A DNA stretch of 64,000 bases from NCBI GenBank assembly GCA_963585895.1, contig OY757904.1, forward strand, positions 4,897,982 through 4,961,981. Direction: 5' to 3'. The position numbers and the translations under genes were made by a program. Position 1 is the first letter of the stretch; each line of letters starts with the position of its first letter. This document shows positions 37,151-49,865 of this stretch, one piece after another. Source of the DNA: Sepioteuthis lessoniana. Its lineage: Eukaryota; Mollusca; Cephalopoda; Myopsida; Loliginidae. The notes below the pieces were generated by a model. It did no database searches. It was not told where the DNA came from and worked only from the letters and a program-made list of their open reading frames with translations.

Positions 37151-37394
37151 TGGATCTCTGACAAAAATCCCTCACCTCTGGAGTAGGTGAATACATGTAC
37201 TATTTCAAAGACATTTTTCTTACTAAATATTGTTTCTTTTTTGTTTTTGTTTTTTGGGGAGATTTTTTGTTTGTTTGTTTTTTGCAAACCGTGTCTTATT
37301 CTTTATTGGCGTCGACCTTTTTTACTATCTGAACTGTGTGGTTTTATCCATCTATTCATCTACCGGGGACTCCGATTAGCTATTGATTTGTTGT

Positions 37395-37610
37395 CCGGAT
37401 CTTGTTTCTTCCTCTTATTTCCAGTTTTTCCCCGTCCTTTTCCAACAATTTATGGGCGGTTCCATGTGCAACAGCTACAGTTGGTATCACTGTCATCGTC
37501 ATGTTCCACAGCTTTTTTAGTATTCTGGCAAACTACTTGGTTGTATTTTCGCTTTCTTTTATTTCCACTATGAGGTCCGCCGGAATGGCAACATTCACTA
37601 GATGCTAAGT
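37395..37610 (-). pseudogene. R2/R4-type LINE fragment, copy g
   Basis: Reverse strand reads IPADLIVEIKESEN, FARILKKLWNMTMTVIPTV and KLEIRGRNKI, matching copy e. The plus-strand 128-codon hydrophobic frame at 37187-37573 is its antisense shadow. Confidence 0.6.
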
Positions 37611-37644
37611 TCTTTTTTTATTAATTAATACTATGTCTGATTTA

Positions 37645-37775
37645 TCATTATTATTACAGCTCTTTTTTAAATATTTCACACCAGTGTTACCCGATGGTTT
37701 CTCACTGGAGTTTGAGTAACTACAAGTCTTCTCAAGTCTCCAGTATTATTATTAGTAGTAGTATTATTAGTTTTA
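37645..37775 (-). pseudogene. R2/R4-type LINE 3' end with AAT-type repeats, copy h
   Basis: Reverse strand contains CTGGAGACTTGAGAAGACTT, CCAGTGAGAAACCATCGGG and a short ATTATT-type tail at 37645-37657. A second ATT/AGT run (37743-37775) lies on its upstream side. Confidence 0.55.
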
Positions 37776-38890
37776 GTATTAGTATTCATTTATCAATTTA
37801 TTTATTTATTTTGAAATATGATATATCTTTTACTCATGAATACCTGAAAACCATTAAAAAGAGATGACGTTCTCTAAATAAAAGGGCTTTATTCTTTTTC
37901 AATTATAGTTATTACAATAGAAAAAGGATAAAGCCTGTTTATTCAAAGGCCGTAGTTTATTTTATGTTTTTCAGTTCTGTTGTTATATATCTACACGTAT
38001 ATGAGATATTGAACATCAGAGAGATTACTTGATCTGAACTTATAAAACTTAGATATTTCTGATAAATGTTGAAATAAATCCTTGCTGAGAAATAGATGTT
38101 AGTTCATAGAGTCAGTGACAATAAGAGATATTTTGTATGAGAAAATTCACCATCCTTTCATCTGGCCCAGATTTTATCGGTTTTTTCATTCATCCGTGGC
38201 CTGGTTTTTCTAGGCTCTGGCACATTTAAAGAAACACTCTGTAATGAATAGAATCAACATCGATTTGTTTATATTAATTACATCCCTATGCACAAAATTT
38301 TACAATGCATGAAGTGACGATATTTTCATTTCATTATAGATTGCTGGGTAGCATAATTCATTGTCATTATTTAATCTGTAGTTTGATAAAGTTATTTATT
38401 TACACATGTGCATGTTTTAATTTAAAATAAATTTCTATAATCCTGCTTTCATTTAAGCAAAGCAAAAAATATATGACTGAAAATAGGATCTTTACAAAAG
38501 AAAACACGCATACACGATAGGAATAAAGCAAAAAACATTTTGTCCGAATAAGTAAATATATTATTTGCGATTTCGTAAAAGGAGACTATTTCTTGACAGT
38601 TATCATTTCAATTCGAGAAGGATAAATGATTCATTAACCTGATTTCAGTGTCAAAATAAAATAGGAACCAAGTAACAATCAACAGTCTTTATCTGTTTTA
38701 ACTTTTTCTTGTAGGGCTAAATTTTGCTTCAACCTACTGTCATTAGAGATGTTAGTTCACTTTTTTCTTAGGTATCTATGTTTCTATAAAAATATATGTG
38801 TTGCATGGCAGAGAAAGACTACAGCACTGATGTATAATTAGCTTCTTTTCTTTTCTTTTGATTACCCAAAAGTCTACGGACAGATAAGAC
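37776..38890. other. AT-rich non-coding stretch
   Basis: Nothing recognised. Confidence 0.5.
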
Positions 38891-39270
38891 TGAGAGAGAC
38901 TCAAAGACGGCTGATCTTGCACACACCAATCCCTTTTGAAACCTCTTTACCTTTCCTTTCGTTATCCTCAGGTTGAAATCTCCCTGGATACATAATATTC
39001 CGGACGTCCACAGAAATTCTTGTGGCTACATTTCCTCCGACCTTGCACGTAGACATGGCTTCTTCTACCATGCCACCCACACAATGCAGGGGATCACGCT
39101 TTCTCCTGGTATGTCGCCCACGTAATTTACGCAGTATTTCTGCCGAAATACCAGCATCCTGTTTACTTTAGATAACAGGTGCATTTTCTGTTATTCGTAT
39201 TCCCAGTGTCCAATTTCCTACTTGTTTGTCCACCCATGTTATTTACGCAGCATGTCAAAGAGGGACTGAA
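38891..39270. other. GC-richer block of unknown nature
   Basis: Composition differs from the flanks. Two short related segments (CCCACGTAATTTACGCAG at ~39118 and CCCATGTTATTTACGCAGCA at ~39234) sit ~115 bp apart, so it may be a diverged tandem repeat or an unclassified element. No frame is convincing. Confidence 0.35.
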
Positions 39271-39473
39271 AGTCAATATCCAAAATAAGGGAATAACTCA
39301 GAAACTCTTACTTAATTAAACCATTAAGTGTTGCAATTTACATAATTACAGGAAATGAGAGAGTAGGAAATTCTGTTAATACCAATCATCTGAAAACGGT
39401 GGGTTTACCTACAAAGAAAAATCAAAACTTACAGGTGGAAATTACTTACTTCAGTTATTCAACAGGTGATGCT

Positions 39474-39508
<35 letters not shown>
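39474..39508. repeat. (TTTC)n microsatellite
   Basis: About eight TTTC units. Confidence 0.96.
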
Positions 39509-40311
39509 GTATGTGTTGTATTATAGTGTCTTAGAGGGTAGCTGAGTTTGAATCGGGTCCCTTTACTCACTTTTTGAAAAAAAGGAGATGATTTCGAAAT
39601 GGGGAGACTGTTAAGATATATGCTCTTATAGCAGGTGAGTATATGGAGGATAAAGTTACAGGTTATTGGTCAAGTCTTCAGAAATTGAGAAGTGACCAGA
39701 TCTTTTTACTTTATTTTTTATCTGTGAGCCGTAGAAAATAATTGTGTTTTGATGTTGGTCCTGTAAGAAAATGATTTGTGTTTTCTTAAAAACGGGGTTT
39801 GTTGTGTGAGCCAAGTTTATTTTTCTTTTAGAAAAAAAGAGTCTGCAGAGATTAATGAAAGTATCCCTTAACCGAAAAAGATATTTTTGTAGCTTTTAAG
39901 TTCACTAAATATTCAACTGTATTTTTTGGTTTAGTGATTAAGTTGAATAAAATTGAGAAGCGAACAGTCAAAAATGGGATGCAGTCCATTTTTCAGGTCG
40001 ACCAATTTGCTTGTAGATTGTGAGAAAATAAACTTTGGTAAGTGCATATATCACAGCTGAAAATGATAATAAAACCTTTAAACAAAACAACTTTCAATTG
40101 AAATGAAAATAAATTAACGTCTTATAATAAAAATATTAATTAAACATTCATCAATTTTCAGTCTTAATTAATCTAATAACCTCTTTTATTTACAGTGAGT
40201 TATTTTAAAGACAGCATGCTAAATTAATGATACATTTTATTTGTATATTTTCATCTCTTTCAAAATAGAAACTACACGATAAATTCAGATAAAATTATTT
40301 GAACAAATCTT

Positions 40312-40312
<1 letters not shown>
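39509..40312. other. AT-rich non-coding stretch
   Basis: Nothing recognised. Confidence 0.5.

Positions 40313-40374
<62 letters not shown>
40313..40374. repeat. (CA)n microsatellite
   Basis: Uninterrupted CA dinucleotides, ~62 bp. Confidence 0.98.
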
Positions 40375-40381
<7 letters not shown>

Positions 40382-42250
40382 ATAAATTAATTTCTGAGAC
40401 ACAGCACATATATTCGAGAAATGAGTGTCTCCATCCCATTCGTATTATTGCAATTTTTCTTTCAACAATTAAGTTTTTACCGCTCAGAGGCAGAGTCTTT
40501 CACAATAAATTCCTATTATTTAAAATCATTTTTATTAAAAGTTGGGCCCAAATGAAATTCCGCTTATGAAAAGCAGTGTTTTACTTTCTATTTTGTAACT
40601 GATATAAATTCGTGATTCGAAACAATACAAAAAATCTGTACGTGTTTTTCCCAGTCGATATCAACTATTCTTATAAAAATACAGAGAATCTATTTTTATG
40701 ACACATGCAAAATAAGATCTCAAATTTTCTTTGTACAAAATCTTGCACTCAAAACAGTATTTTCTACGTAAGAGCGAAAAACAAGCTGTTAGAATTGATA
40801 GCTAATTGAAATTTCTCTCGTATAGATGAAAATTATCCCAGTAAAAAATATCAGCACTTTATTTTTGTATGTATTCTTGAATTAGAAAAGAAAATGAAGT
40901 CATAAATAAATTTTGACAAACCATCGTTATAAACCTGAAAAGACGAATGATTATTTTAATAATATTCATTGCATAATAATGTTTATTTACAGTAATAATA
41001 TTAGATGAAATGATAATAAATAGTTCACAAAATATCAATGAGTAATCTTAACATTAGCTCCATGAAATTCTATAATTTCGTATTTCATACTCAGTCACAG
41101 TAAGAACGGCTTCAAAGGGTGAGGATTTGAAATTTGGCCGAAACGTTACTCTATATTTCCAATCCATGCGCTTATTCATTAATATATTAAAGTTGTAATG
41201 AAATCATTTAAACTATATAAAATCAACACAATACAAAAATAGTACCTGACACACAAAAAATGTCAAATTTGTAAAAGTGAACGAATCCAAATGAATCTCA
41301 AGAAGAAAGTCCTAATCGAGTGAAGAAAGATTATCGAATTTCGGTGAGAAATAAAGAACATTTGTGGAATAGTGACATTATTGAAAATATGAATAGAAAT
41401 TTTACTATTAAAATTAAGGAAGCTGTAAGTTTAACAAAACAAAGGAACACATTAATTATAAAGGGAAGTGCTCAACGTAAACAATATGATTAATGCAAAA
41501 TATCAAAAATGTATATAAAAAGTAAAAGACACAAAAAACCCAGAAAATTAATAAATGAAGACATAATAGAAAAAAAAAAAGAAATAAAAAAGACAGAAAT
41601 AAACATGGGAAACATTGAAGACTTTATAAAAAATTGGGTGAATTCAACATTTGATTTATTTGTGGTTTATGTAAGTCAGAAATGTGTTAACATTAAAAGA
41701 TGGAAAAAAGAAGTTACCAAACTTAGAGACTATATCATAAAAATAAACTAAATGTACTTGATAAACCTGTTTGCTTCGAAAATAAATGTATCATCGATAG
41801 TCACTCCTATGGATGATAATTATGTTTACGATGTAACAACAGAAAGTTATGCGCCTGCATAAGAATGTGGAAAAGCTTTGGGCAAATTTAACATTTTGAT
41901 AAAAGTGAGAGACTGACAATTGTATAAATCCGATATTTATCCACGTTGTATGGAAAAAAATAGAAAAAGAAAAGGAGTCAAAACATTCAATTTAAGAATA
42001 ATGTTTTACATTCAAATAAACAATCACCCTTTTATAGAACACTTTCTTTTTTTTAAATTAGAAATTCAATATCTGTACGATGAGTTACATATTGTAAGAA
42101 TATTGGTAATTTTGTTATCGTTATAGACTTCCCCATTTAAGTTAAAACCTTCTTTGGACCTAATAAAATGCATAACAAATTCAAATTTAATCGTGGGACT
42201 TACAACAGTTGTTAATAAAATACACATATGTGAGACATAGAAAAGACCCT

Positions 42251-42252
<2 letters not shown>
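40375..42252. other. AT-rich non-coding stretch
   Basis: An 80-codon Lys-rich frame at 41509-41751 is A-driven composition with no motif. Nothing else. Confidence 0.45.
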
Positions 42253-42344
<92 letters not shown>

Positions 42345-42382
42345 GTCCGTCTCTTTCTCTCATTCTTATATATATATATATA
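42253..42382. repeat. Compound (CA)n(CT)n...(TA)n microsatellite
   Basis: (CA)n to 42306, (CT)n at 42308-42342, a short CT-rich spacer and (TA)n at 42368-42382. Confidence 0.97.
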
Positions 42383-42628
42383 CATATGAGTGTGTCTGTT
42401 ATTGTGTGCCTGCTTTTATGGACGTGGTTAGTTACTTTTACATGTCAATAATTGTTGGGTTTTTTATGCTTACTTTAACATTCCTTGCTCGGAATAATCC
42501 TTTTCAGGTAATACATTGTAAAAGACATTTGTAAACAATTATTGCAGCAAATAAGTGTTCTTAATACTACTAACTTGAAAACAGTAATATTTTAAGTATT
42601 CCTTACAAATACTAATAATTTTCAAGCA

Positions 42629-42795
42629 GTCATATTTGAACCATAGATAGGGCCCAAGAGGTCACTACCACACCGGATTAGAGTGGACCTGGAAGTATTT
42701 GCAATGAAAAGGTGTCCACAATCTCCCTCAGAGCCCCAGAACCGGAGCTTCACCGTCGGATGCAGTAAGAGTCTTAGCCCTCTGCAGAGGATGCA
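42629..42795 (+). repeat. Dispersed repeat Y, copy 2
   Basis: Aligns with 9784-9975 on the same strand. The shared blocks are listed under copy 1. Class unknown. Confidence 0.6.
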
Positions 42796-43459
42796 GTTTC
42801 TATATTCAAAGTAATTCCTAGCAGACTGGTATGTGTTCTTTTGGTGTACGTATGCATTAGGAAATTTCCATAGCTTTTGCAATTGCCAATGATTATATTT
42901 ATACTAGCTGAATTATTCGTCCACATCGTGTAAAATAGAAAGATTAATACACTGATCAGAAAAACCACATCAACTTTTTTCGTTTTTCAAAAGAATGCCT
43001 AGTTACAATCTCTCACGTTACTTGAACGGCACAGACGGAAAATGTCATAACGAGAAAGAGATTTTTATCATCAAATCTTTTGGTAATTTGTAGATGATAG
43101 ACCAATGTTCCTCAGTGATAAGTATCAAGCGGATAAAAATAACCTATGCTGGATTTTAATAAGATATATAAATAATATGTTTAGTCTCTTCCTGGCAATT
43201 TGCAGCAAAAGCATTTTGTACCCGGAGCTTATTATATTGAAATGCAGTTCGTCTTGCTATATTCAGTGTTAGAGTTGCGAGATGTCATAGATGACTGAAT
43301 CTATGATTGGATAGAAGTCAGTTTGTTAAAATGATAACTTCAAGCGTGCTATTTATTTTCTTTATTTTTGGTGTATGCAAGATGTAGCCTTATTTTATCT
43401 ATTTCGATAAAGCATAATAAAAGAGAACCTTTAATCTAGGGCCATTTATTGTTTGAAGC

Positions 43460-43462
<3 letters not shown>
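42796..43462. other. Non-coding stretch
   Basis: Nothing recognised. Confidence 0.45.
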
Positions 43463-43501
<39 letters not shown>

Positions 43502-43519
43502 ATACACTCACACACACAC
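43463..43519. repeat. (CA)n microsatellite
   Basis: CA tract with two interruptions near the right end. Confidence 0.96.
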
Positions 43520-43960
43520 TTCTTTTGGGTTTTGTTTGACGTTTCCTATAAGATTTATATTTTTTAGGTTACCTAGGCGGAGATGAATCATCCCAGATTT
43601 TTCATCAATATACAACATGATTTGTATTATGAATAAAAGGTAAAGAAAATTTATAAGTAGGTAAATATTAAATAAATAGGGCAAGATAGAAGTCACATTC
43701 ACATGACTATTTATATTTTGGTATATTCAGTTATTTAGATATTTTTACTCATATCTCAATTGACTACTCATTTTTAGTCTTCATACAGATACTTCATTTA
43801 ATTATGCATATTTCATGGGGTTTTATTTTCATACCTTAATCTAGATTAATTATGTATTAATTATTAATTACATATCATCAATGATTGTTTAGAAGCTCCA
43901 ATAGTTTACATTGTCTGTTTTATCGCTGTATTAAGAGGCCGTTTAATGTCAGTTACATAT
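43520..43960. other. AT-rich non-coding stretch
   Basis: Nothing recognised. Confidence 0.45.
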
Positions 43961-43964
43961 GGAA

Positions 43965-44600
43965 TTCATGGATCCTATTAGAGGTCAGAACCAAATCACA
44001 CCCCAATGATGGGAATCGGATCATCAATCCAGCGGAAAGGACCAAAAAGAAGTATTCTGACCTTTCAGTTTCCTTGTCGCAGCCCCAAACTCTTTGCCAT
44101 GTTTATTTTGGTCCCAGAGACTTTTTCGTACCAAGCCTGTTCCACCGCTTTTATTGCATAAAGGTATGGCATTAACATGGTAACATCATCGGTGTGGGCG
44201 GAAACCTTCGCTCAGAGCCAACGATGGAGCTCGATTTCAAGTAGGACCAGGTTTACCCTGTTAGCCCTAAGCGTTCGGAGAAGGAGCTAAAAAGCCAGGA
44301 CATAGAGAAAAAGAGACAGAATGCAGCCCTGTAGAACCGACCGTTATATCACGAAAGAACCCACACGCTTTCGATTCACCTGCACCACTACCCTAGGGGA
44401 TGCAGATTGTTTTGAATTGTCTACCCATCACATCGAAGTTTTCCTCTGTTCCAACCTGATCCTTAGCAATTATCCGCTAGCGATTTGCCAAAACCCAGCC
44501 CAAAGTATTTAACTCTATTCCTAGCAGAGTCAAAGTCCTATAATGATTTAAACTCTCATGCAGCCACCTTTCTTTTGTTATGTAATCCCACCCATAATAA
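43965..44600 (-). pseudogene. L1/Tx1-like LINE reverse-transcriptase fossil
   Basis: Reverse strand, high to low coordinates, with frame changes: LGWVLANR-RIIAKDQVGTE and NFDVMGRQFKTICI (finger region, ~44.4-44.5 kb); VLQGCILSLFLYVLAF (motif B, ~44.3 kb); KVSAHTDDVTMLM (motif C; the usual aromatic-Ala-Asp-Asp is degraded to His-Thr-Asp-Asp, ~44178-44210); IKAVEQAWYEKVSGTKINMAKS; and LLFGPFRWIDDPIPIIG (~44.0 kb). This order is typical of L1/Tx1-type reverse transcriptases. It could be the same lineage that supplied the ORF1 at the left edge, but nothing in the window links the two. No frame is intact. Confidence 0.7.
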
Positions 44601-44749
44601 CATGTTATGGGTCGGCTCCCATGGCAAATCAACAGTTGAATACATCTGTCAGAACTGACACAAACATGTGTGACAGCCTCAAGTATTTTCTATGTGTCAA
44701 ATCATCAAGCCCCCACTATATGTTGAGGCCAACCGACTTGAACACTTTT

Positions 44750-44970
44750 TTTTTCCTCCCGAAGTGTTTCTTCGGCCTCTTTTTACCTTACGTTTAACTT
44801 TCTCCATATTTCATAGTTTTTTTTGTTTTTGTTTTTTTTTCCTCGAAGTGTTTTCTTCAACGTCTCTTTAATTTACTTTGGACTTTCTGTATATTTCATT
44901 GTTGGTTTTTCCTTTTTTTTCTCTCGAGTGGTTTTCTTTTACCTCTCTTTACCTTACATTTGACTTTGTG
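44750..44970. repeat. T-rich minisatellite, ~75-bp units, left part
   Basis: About three imperfect units built on TTTACCTTACRTTTGACTTT, ATTTCATAGTTGG-like and T-run blocks. The same units resume at 45590 after an interruption. Confidence 0.8.
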
Positions 44971-45590
44971 ACAATACCCTTCGCCGGCCGACCCAACTAT
45001 GTCAGCTCCATTAAACGACTAATGGCCATTAGATAAGATCGTCTAGTGGTTTCTCTCATTTCCTACCAGGGGCATTACACATTTCTTACGGATATGAAAA
45101 ACACAACCTAGTGGGTGGAAGAAAAGAACAAGCGAACAAACTAGGATGTAGGTCAGCTCCAAGTGCAAGAGGAGAGGACTCTATGTGACACTTTTAGGCA
45201 GCTCTCCGTGCATTTGCAGGCTATCGCAGACAAATAATTGCGCGAAACTTCCACAAAGCCACTAGGAATGCTGACTCATCTCTTGTCGGCCCTGTTCTGT
45301 CGACCGGTCTCAGCTGCTCCCTTTTGCTAACTGTGTCCTTCTCTGCCTGACTCTAATCTACCGATTGTCCTCTCCTGGGACCTTCTACTTACTGTTCCCT
45401 TCAGCCCTCCTTTGTCAACTGACTCTCTCTGTCTTCCCTGGGACCTTACTTCCCTTCTCCACTTCCTGTCTCGAGGGAGATCCCGCTCTCGGGCCCTTTG
45501 TGTTGGTTTCGCGCCAAAACAGACAAAGAGAATCTCTGACCGGCGTCAAGACAAACGGAAATGAATGCTAGCCATTGTGTCATACATTGT
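44971..45590. mobile_element. ~615-bp insertion with LTR-like ends inside the minisatellite
   Basis: The block splits the minisatellite, is much richer in G+C, and starts TGTGACAATACCC and ends ATTGTGTCA. It therefore begins TG and ends CA with imperfect inverted tips, as LTRs do. No internal gag/pol is present, so a solo LTR is the best guess. No clear short target duplication was seen, so a MITE or other insertion remains possible. It contains the palindrome CTAATGGCCATTAG at 45019-45032. Confidence 0.45.
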
Positions 45591-45845
45591 TGGTTTTTCT
45601 TTCTTTTTCTTTTTTTTTTACCTCTCTTTACCTTACATTTGACTTTCTGCATACTTCAGAGTTGGTTTCTTCTTTTTTTTCCTCTGGGAGAGTTTTTTTT
45701 ACCTCTCTTTACCTTATGTATGACTTTCGGCATACTTTAGAGTTGTTTTTCTTTCTTTTCTTTTTTTTTATTCTTCTAGAAGGCTTTTCTTCCACATCTT
45801 TTTACCTTATATTTGACTTTCGGCTTCTTTTATAGTTTGTTTTTC
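45591..45845. repeat. T-rich minisatellite, right part
   Basis: Three further units with TTTACCTTAYRTNTGACTTTC. The hydrophobic 86-codon frame across it is low complexity. Confidence 0.8.
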
Positions 45846-46109
45846 TTACTGAAATATCACTGACGAGACAGAAGTGAAAAAATCATTTTAAGAATGATAA
45901 TTTGAACCCATACCAAACAATTTAATATTGAAATGATATAGCGTGAACTACTGACGCTCAGAGCTACATGTGGAAGGTTATGTCTAACCTATAGCCAAGA
46001 CCTTGGTCCGAATCAACAGTAAATATTTAATTTAGAGGAGGGCTGTTCATTAAGATATTCATCTGACAGACTAACTGGCTATTCCCTATCGAACCTGTCT
46101 TTTATGACT

Positions 46110-46157
<48 letters not shown>
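46110..46157. repeat. (TA)n microsatellite
   Basis: Uninterrupted TA dinucleotides, ~46 bp. Confidence 0.97.
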
Positions 46158-46161
<4 letters not shown>

Positions 46162-46319
46162 CGCAGAAAAACTTCTATAGCATTAAATATATAAATCTAA
46201 TATGTAGTTTTTTTTATTATATAATAGCTCTATCCTAGATATCGAGCACTCTCCATATTATATTGCACTTAGTTGGCCATAAACCCACAAAGTTATTTAG
46301 TTACAACCAACACTGTTAT

Positions 46320-46371
46320 TATATATATATATATATATATATACTGTGTGGATGAGTGTGAAGAGAGGCTC

Positions 46372-46425
<54 letters not shown>

Positions 46426-46440
46426 TGTGTGTGTGTGTGT
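46320..46440. repeat. (TA)n, then (GT)n(GA)n(GT)n microsatellites
   Basis: (TA)n at 46320-46343. After a short spacer, GT, GA and GT tracts follow at 46372-46440. Confidence 0.96.
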
Positions 46441-46842
46441 GCAATTTTATTCAACATCTAGCTTATTGAGTTACTTAAACATTTTCCAGTTTGATAAAGT
46501 CATTCTGACAAATAAATCATGATTACAAGAAGCTACAATAAAAACTAACGATCGAAATTAGTTGTTAATCCTAAGGCTGAAAGAATTAATTTAAGAATAT
46601 TGCTATAATAAAAATAAAGGAATTAAGGGTAGATTGGAAATATATCTGTTAATGTTTTGGAGATTAAAACGGGCATAGATCACAATTATTTTGTCAGGCT
46701 TCTTCAAGGGATTCAATATAGAGCACTTGTCCTTCATTGTGATTATCAATACGACTTTTTTTTTTTTTTTGGCGTTTTGTTATTGGTTATTAATTATTCC
46801 TTTACTGATTATGTCATTTTCTTTAACTTCATTGGTTATGCA

Positions 46843-47080
46843 GGACACTGCTGGAGAAGCAGGGACGAACTCATAAGAGATGTACTCTTATGGACCCCCA
46901 CACATGGCCGTGCAAAAGCAGGACGACCAGCACGAACATACATTCAGCAGCTATGTGAGGATACGGGATGTTGTCCTAAAGACCTGCCTAGGGCGATGAA
47001 CAATAGAGAGGAGTGGCGAGAGAGGCTCAGGGATATCCGTGCTACCAGCGACATGATGATGATGATATCAATAATTTAAG
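46843..47080 (+). pseudogene. RTE/jockey-type LINE, 5'-truncated C-terminus
   Basis: Encodes HCWRSRDELIRDVLLWTPTH, then GRPARTYIQQLCEDTG, CPKDLP and EEWRERLRDIRATS, with a (GAT)n-type 3' tail at 47054-47068. The same C-terminus occurs at 53.1 and 61.0-61.2 kb. Only the last ~70 codons of the element are present, joined to unrelated upstream sequence within one open frame (46657-47079), so that frame is not a gene. Confidence 0.8.
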
Positions 47081-48180
47081 CTCACTAACCATAGAATTAT
47101 CAAGACTGTCAAAGTTTAGCAGATAAAAAGACATCTATTAAATATTCAATAGTGCTAGGGAGCATTTTAAATACTATTATAGTGTCACGTGATGGCTCAC
47201 AGAGACGAGGAGTGGGAATGATACTCTTCCCCTGTTGAACTAAAATTATCTAGCAGTCAAAAAGTGACCGTTAGAAATGATTGTGGGTCACACAGATGTT
47301 TGCACTTAAGTGACCTTGGGTCGCCGGACATCGGAAGGGGAAAGAAAAATGAAGCCAAATGATTGGCGGGAGCCTCAAACGGAAGTGGGGTCCCCTTCCC
47401 CTCAACGGAAGAAAAATACAAAAAAAACGGAGTTTTTGGACAAGTCTCGTGGCAGACGGACGATAGCCATTTCACTCCGGGCTAAAGACAAAAGACTGAG
47501 ACACGAGGGACTCCAAAGTCTCTCAAGCCAGCATTAAAAGCAATACGAAGTCTATTAGCCCGTGAAAGAAGAGAAATTCTCCAGTGGAACCCCGTCAAAA
47601 AAATAAGATAAGTAACTTTGGGACATTTTCCCTTTACACCCAAACTTTGTTTACCACTCTCTCTCAATTTGAAAAAGGATAAAAGCCAAGAAAAGACATT
47701 TATATTCATGGACTATCCTACTATATATTTTTGACACTTTGAACATATATATGTATATAACCGTAGTAAAGAACTTATGTATTTTCATTTTACCATGTGG
47801 TCTATGTTATTATTCCATGCTTTCCTTTCAGCTTCTATTCGCCTTATATTATCTTGCTTAGAACTGTCCTCTTAATTCCTAAAGTATCACACGGGAAACC
47901 GGAGTTGCCGACGGTAGCAATATCAATATTATTACAACTAAGACCTATAGGCCCGTATTCTTCAATTATCTGAGGGAAAGAAGTTTAGTGGCCTGGTGGG
48001 TGTGTGATAGTGTGAAATTTTGGACCCCTCTGCCAGCGGTGGCCAGTCTAGCCCTAAATTATTCCCTCACGCAATATGCCAGTTCTTATCTGCCTGAGAA
48101 AAGAACTCTGAACAGGACTTATTTCTGTAGGGGATCAAGTGCCAACCTGCCCCGTCTTCACACGTGCGAAAAATAAAGTC
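47081..48180. other. Purine-rich, GC-richer block of unknown nature
   Basis: 47175-47720 begins with TGTCACGTGATGG, an LTR-like start, and is richer in G+C than its flanks. I could not find a matching end or a target duplication. Open frames here (72-75 codons) show no motif. Confidence 0.3.
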
Positions 48181-49599
48181 CCATTTTGGGATTTTAGTTC
48201 AATTTGCCGTCACAATAGGCACAAAAATCGCATAATACAAAGACATGAAATCTATCTACATATTACTAAGTTTTCGTTGTTTAAGCGTATGAATTCATGT
48301 ACTCACTAAAACAACTAATCATGGCGAGATTTTATTATGAGACCTATGCACTTGTCATGCTTAGATAATAAGGCAATTTCCAGTTCAATTTCTAAATCAA
48401 AGCATCATTGTCACGGACCACTATTATAATGCATTCAGTTGTAGCCAAGTAATATTTCAGAAGATCACTTTACTGATACTGTTTTGTGCATAAAACTCAG
48501 TAATAATTTGTATTTACTAAAGTTTCTGTATGGTTGGAAGATGTCTGAATATTAACAGAGATTATCAGTGAACAGCGAACACTTTTTAAGCTACACTCTT
48601 TCAAATGTAAACTGTTTTTGTAAGCTTCATGAATAACTCTGAAGAGAGTATTAGTAGTGATTTATGAGATTTCTGTTGAGCTTCATAAATGTATAAATTC
48701 CTTTTTTTTTTTCTGCGTACTGTTGACTACATAATCACATCTTATCGATTTTGCGCTCGAGCTTCCGGTTTAGGAATCATGTCTCCACTGTCAATTCATT
48801 CTGAATAAATCCACCTTCAGGCTCAAATAATGTAGTATTGTATGATGTCCAGATAAAAGAAGGAAATAACTGAAAGAAAAGAAAGGAAAGACGAATGATA
48901 CTTGTCAGTCTTCCAAAGTAAATCGTTTGAAAGCATAGTCATGACCATCAAACCAAGACTAGAAGCTTTGTCATACCCCACCGAATGCCTGGAAACTATA
49001 AAAGCGGTCTTTCTTACGTTTGTAGCAACTATATTTCAAATAACCTTGTAAAAAGGGATCAAGTCTAGTCAGCTTGAAAATCTTTTAAATATGGCCTCTG
49101 GTAATGTAGAGAATTCTGAAACGGATTATAACCTTTAGAAAATTTCCTACCTTAAGTGTTTATAGCGATAACTTTTTATACTTTGGAAATTTTTAAAACA
49201 TCTAAAATTTAACAATCAACTGAAATGCTGATTATGTTCAGCTTCTTTAGATGTTAAAAATGAGTTGTAAGATGTCCAATAGTCTTTCTTCGAGGTCTTT
49301 TTACACTTACTGATCCATTCATTTGTATCAGGTTTATTATGTAAAAACCGAGAGGATAACACCCGGTTGAATAGATAATCTATAAAAAAAACCCGTAATG
49401 TTAGAAATGTTTAAATAATTAATATTTATAGCCAAAGTCTTTTTAATAATAATTCTTTATAATATTAAGTACTGGGAATTTAGGTCGAAGGATCGTGTTG
49501 CTTTTTTTGTAAGCTAAATATGATACTTTTGAATATAAAATATTTGGAGTTATTTATCCAATTTTTCCTAATCTACGTATTTACATAACCCTTTCGCCA
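48181..49599. other. AT-rich non-coding stretch
   Basis: Nothing recognised. Confidence 0.5.
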
Positions 49600-49865
49600 C
49601 AGGCAGGGTATGATACAAGGTTTATTACTGAGCAGAATACAGCTGGTTTGAATTCAGACTTTTCTTTCTACTGTAATGTTTACCAAATATTCCAGTTTGT
49701 CCCAATATTTTCTCGTAGCTTGGGAAAGAGCAGAAGGATTCATATAATTTCCAAGAGCATTATTGTGGAGTTAAATACAAACGGCCTCGTTAAAGATTCG
49801 AACTGGGCCCACGATTTTATTTTCTCCGACGATAACCGTTACACTAAGAGCTCTAAAGAGGTCGT
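49600..49865 (-). mobile_element. Old, degenerate S1 SINE
   Basis: Follows the intact S1 copies from tail to head: GGGTATGATACAAGGT, GGTTTGAATTCAGA, TAGCTTGGGAAAG, GATTCGAACTGGG (B box) and CCGACGATAACCGTTACAC (A box), with ~25 percent changes by eye. Confidence 0.75.

Noticed and set aside
37187..37573. 128-codon hydrophobic plus-strand frame resembling a membrane protein
   Set aside because: The opposite strand encodes a recognisable LINE C-terminal segment, so this is an antisense shadow with T-rich composition.
46657..47079. 140-codon ORF as a gene
   Set aside because: Only its last ~70 codons match anything, a truncated LINE C-terminus; the start is unrelated flanking DNA.
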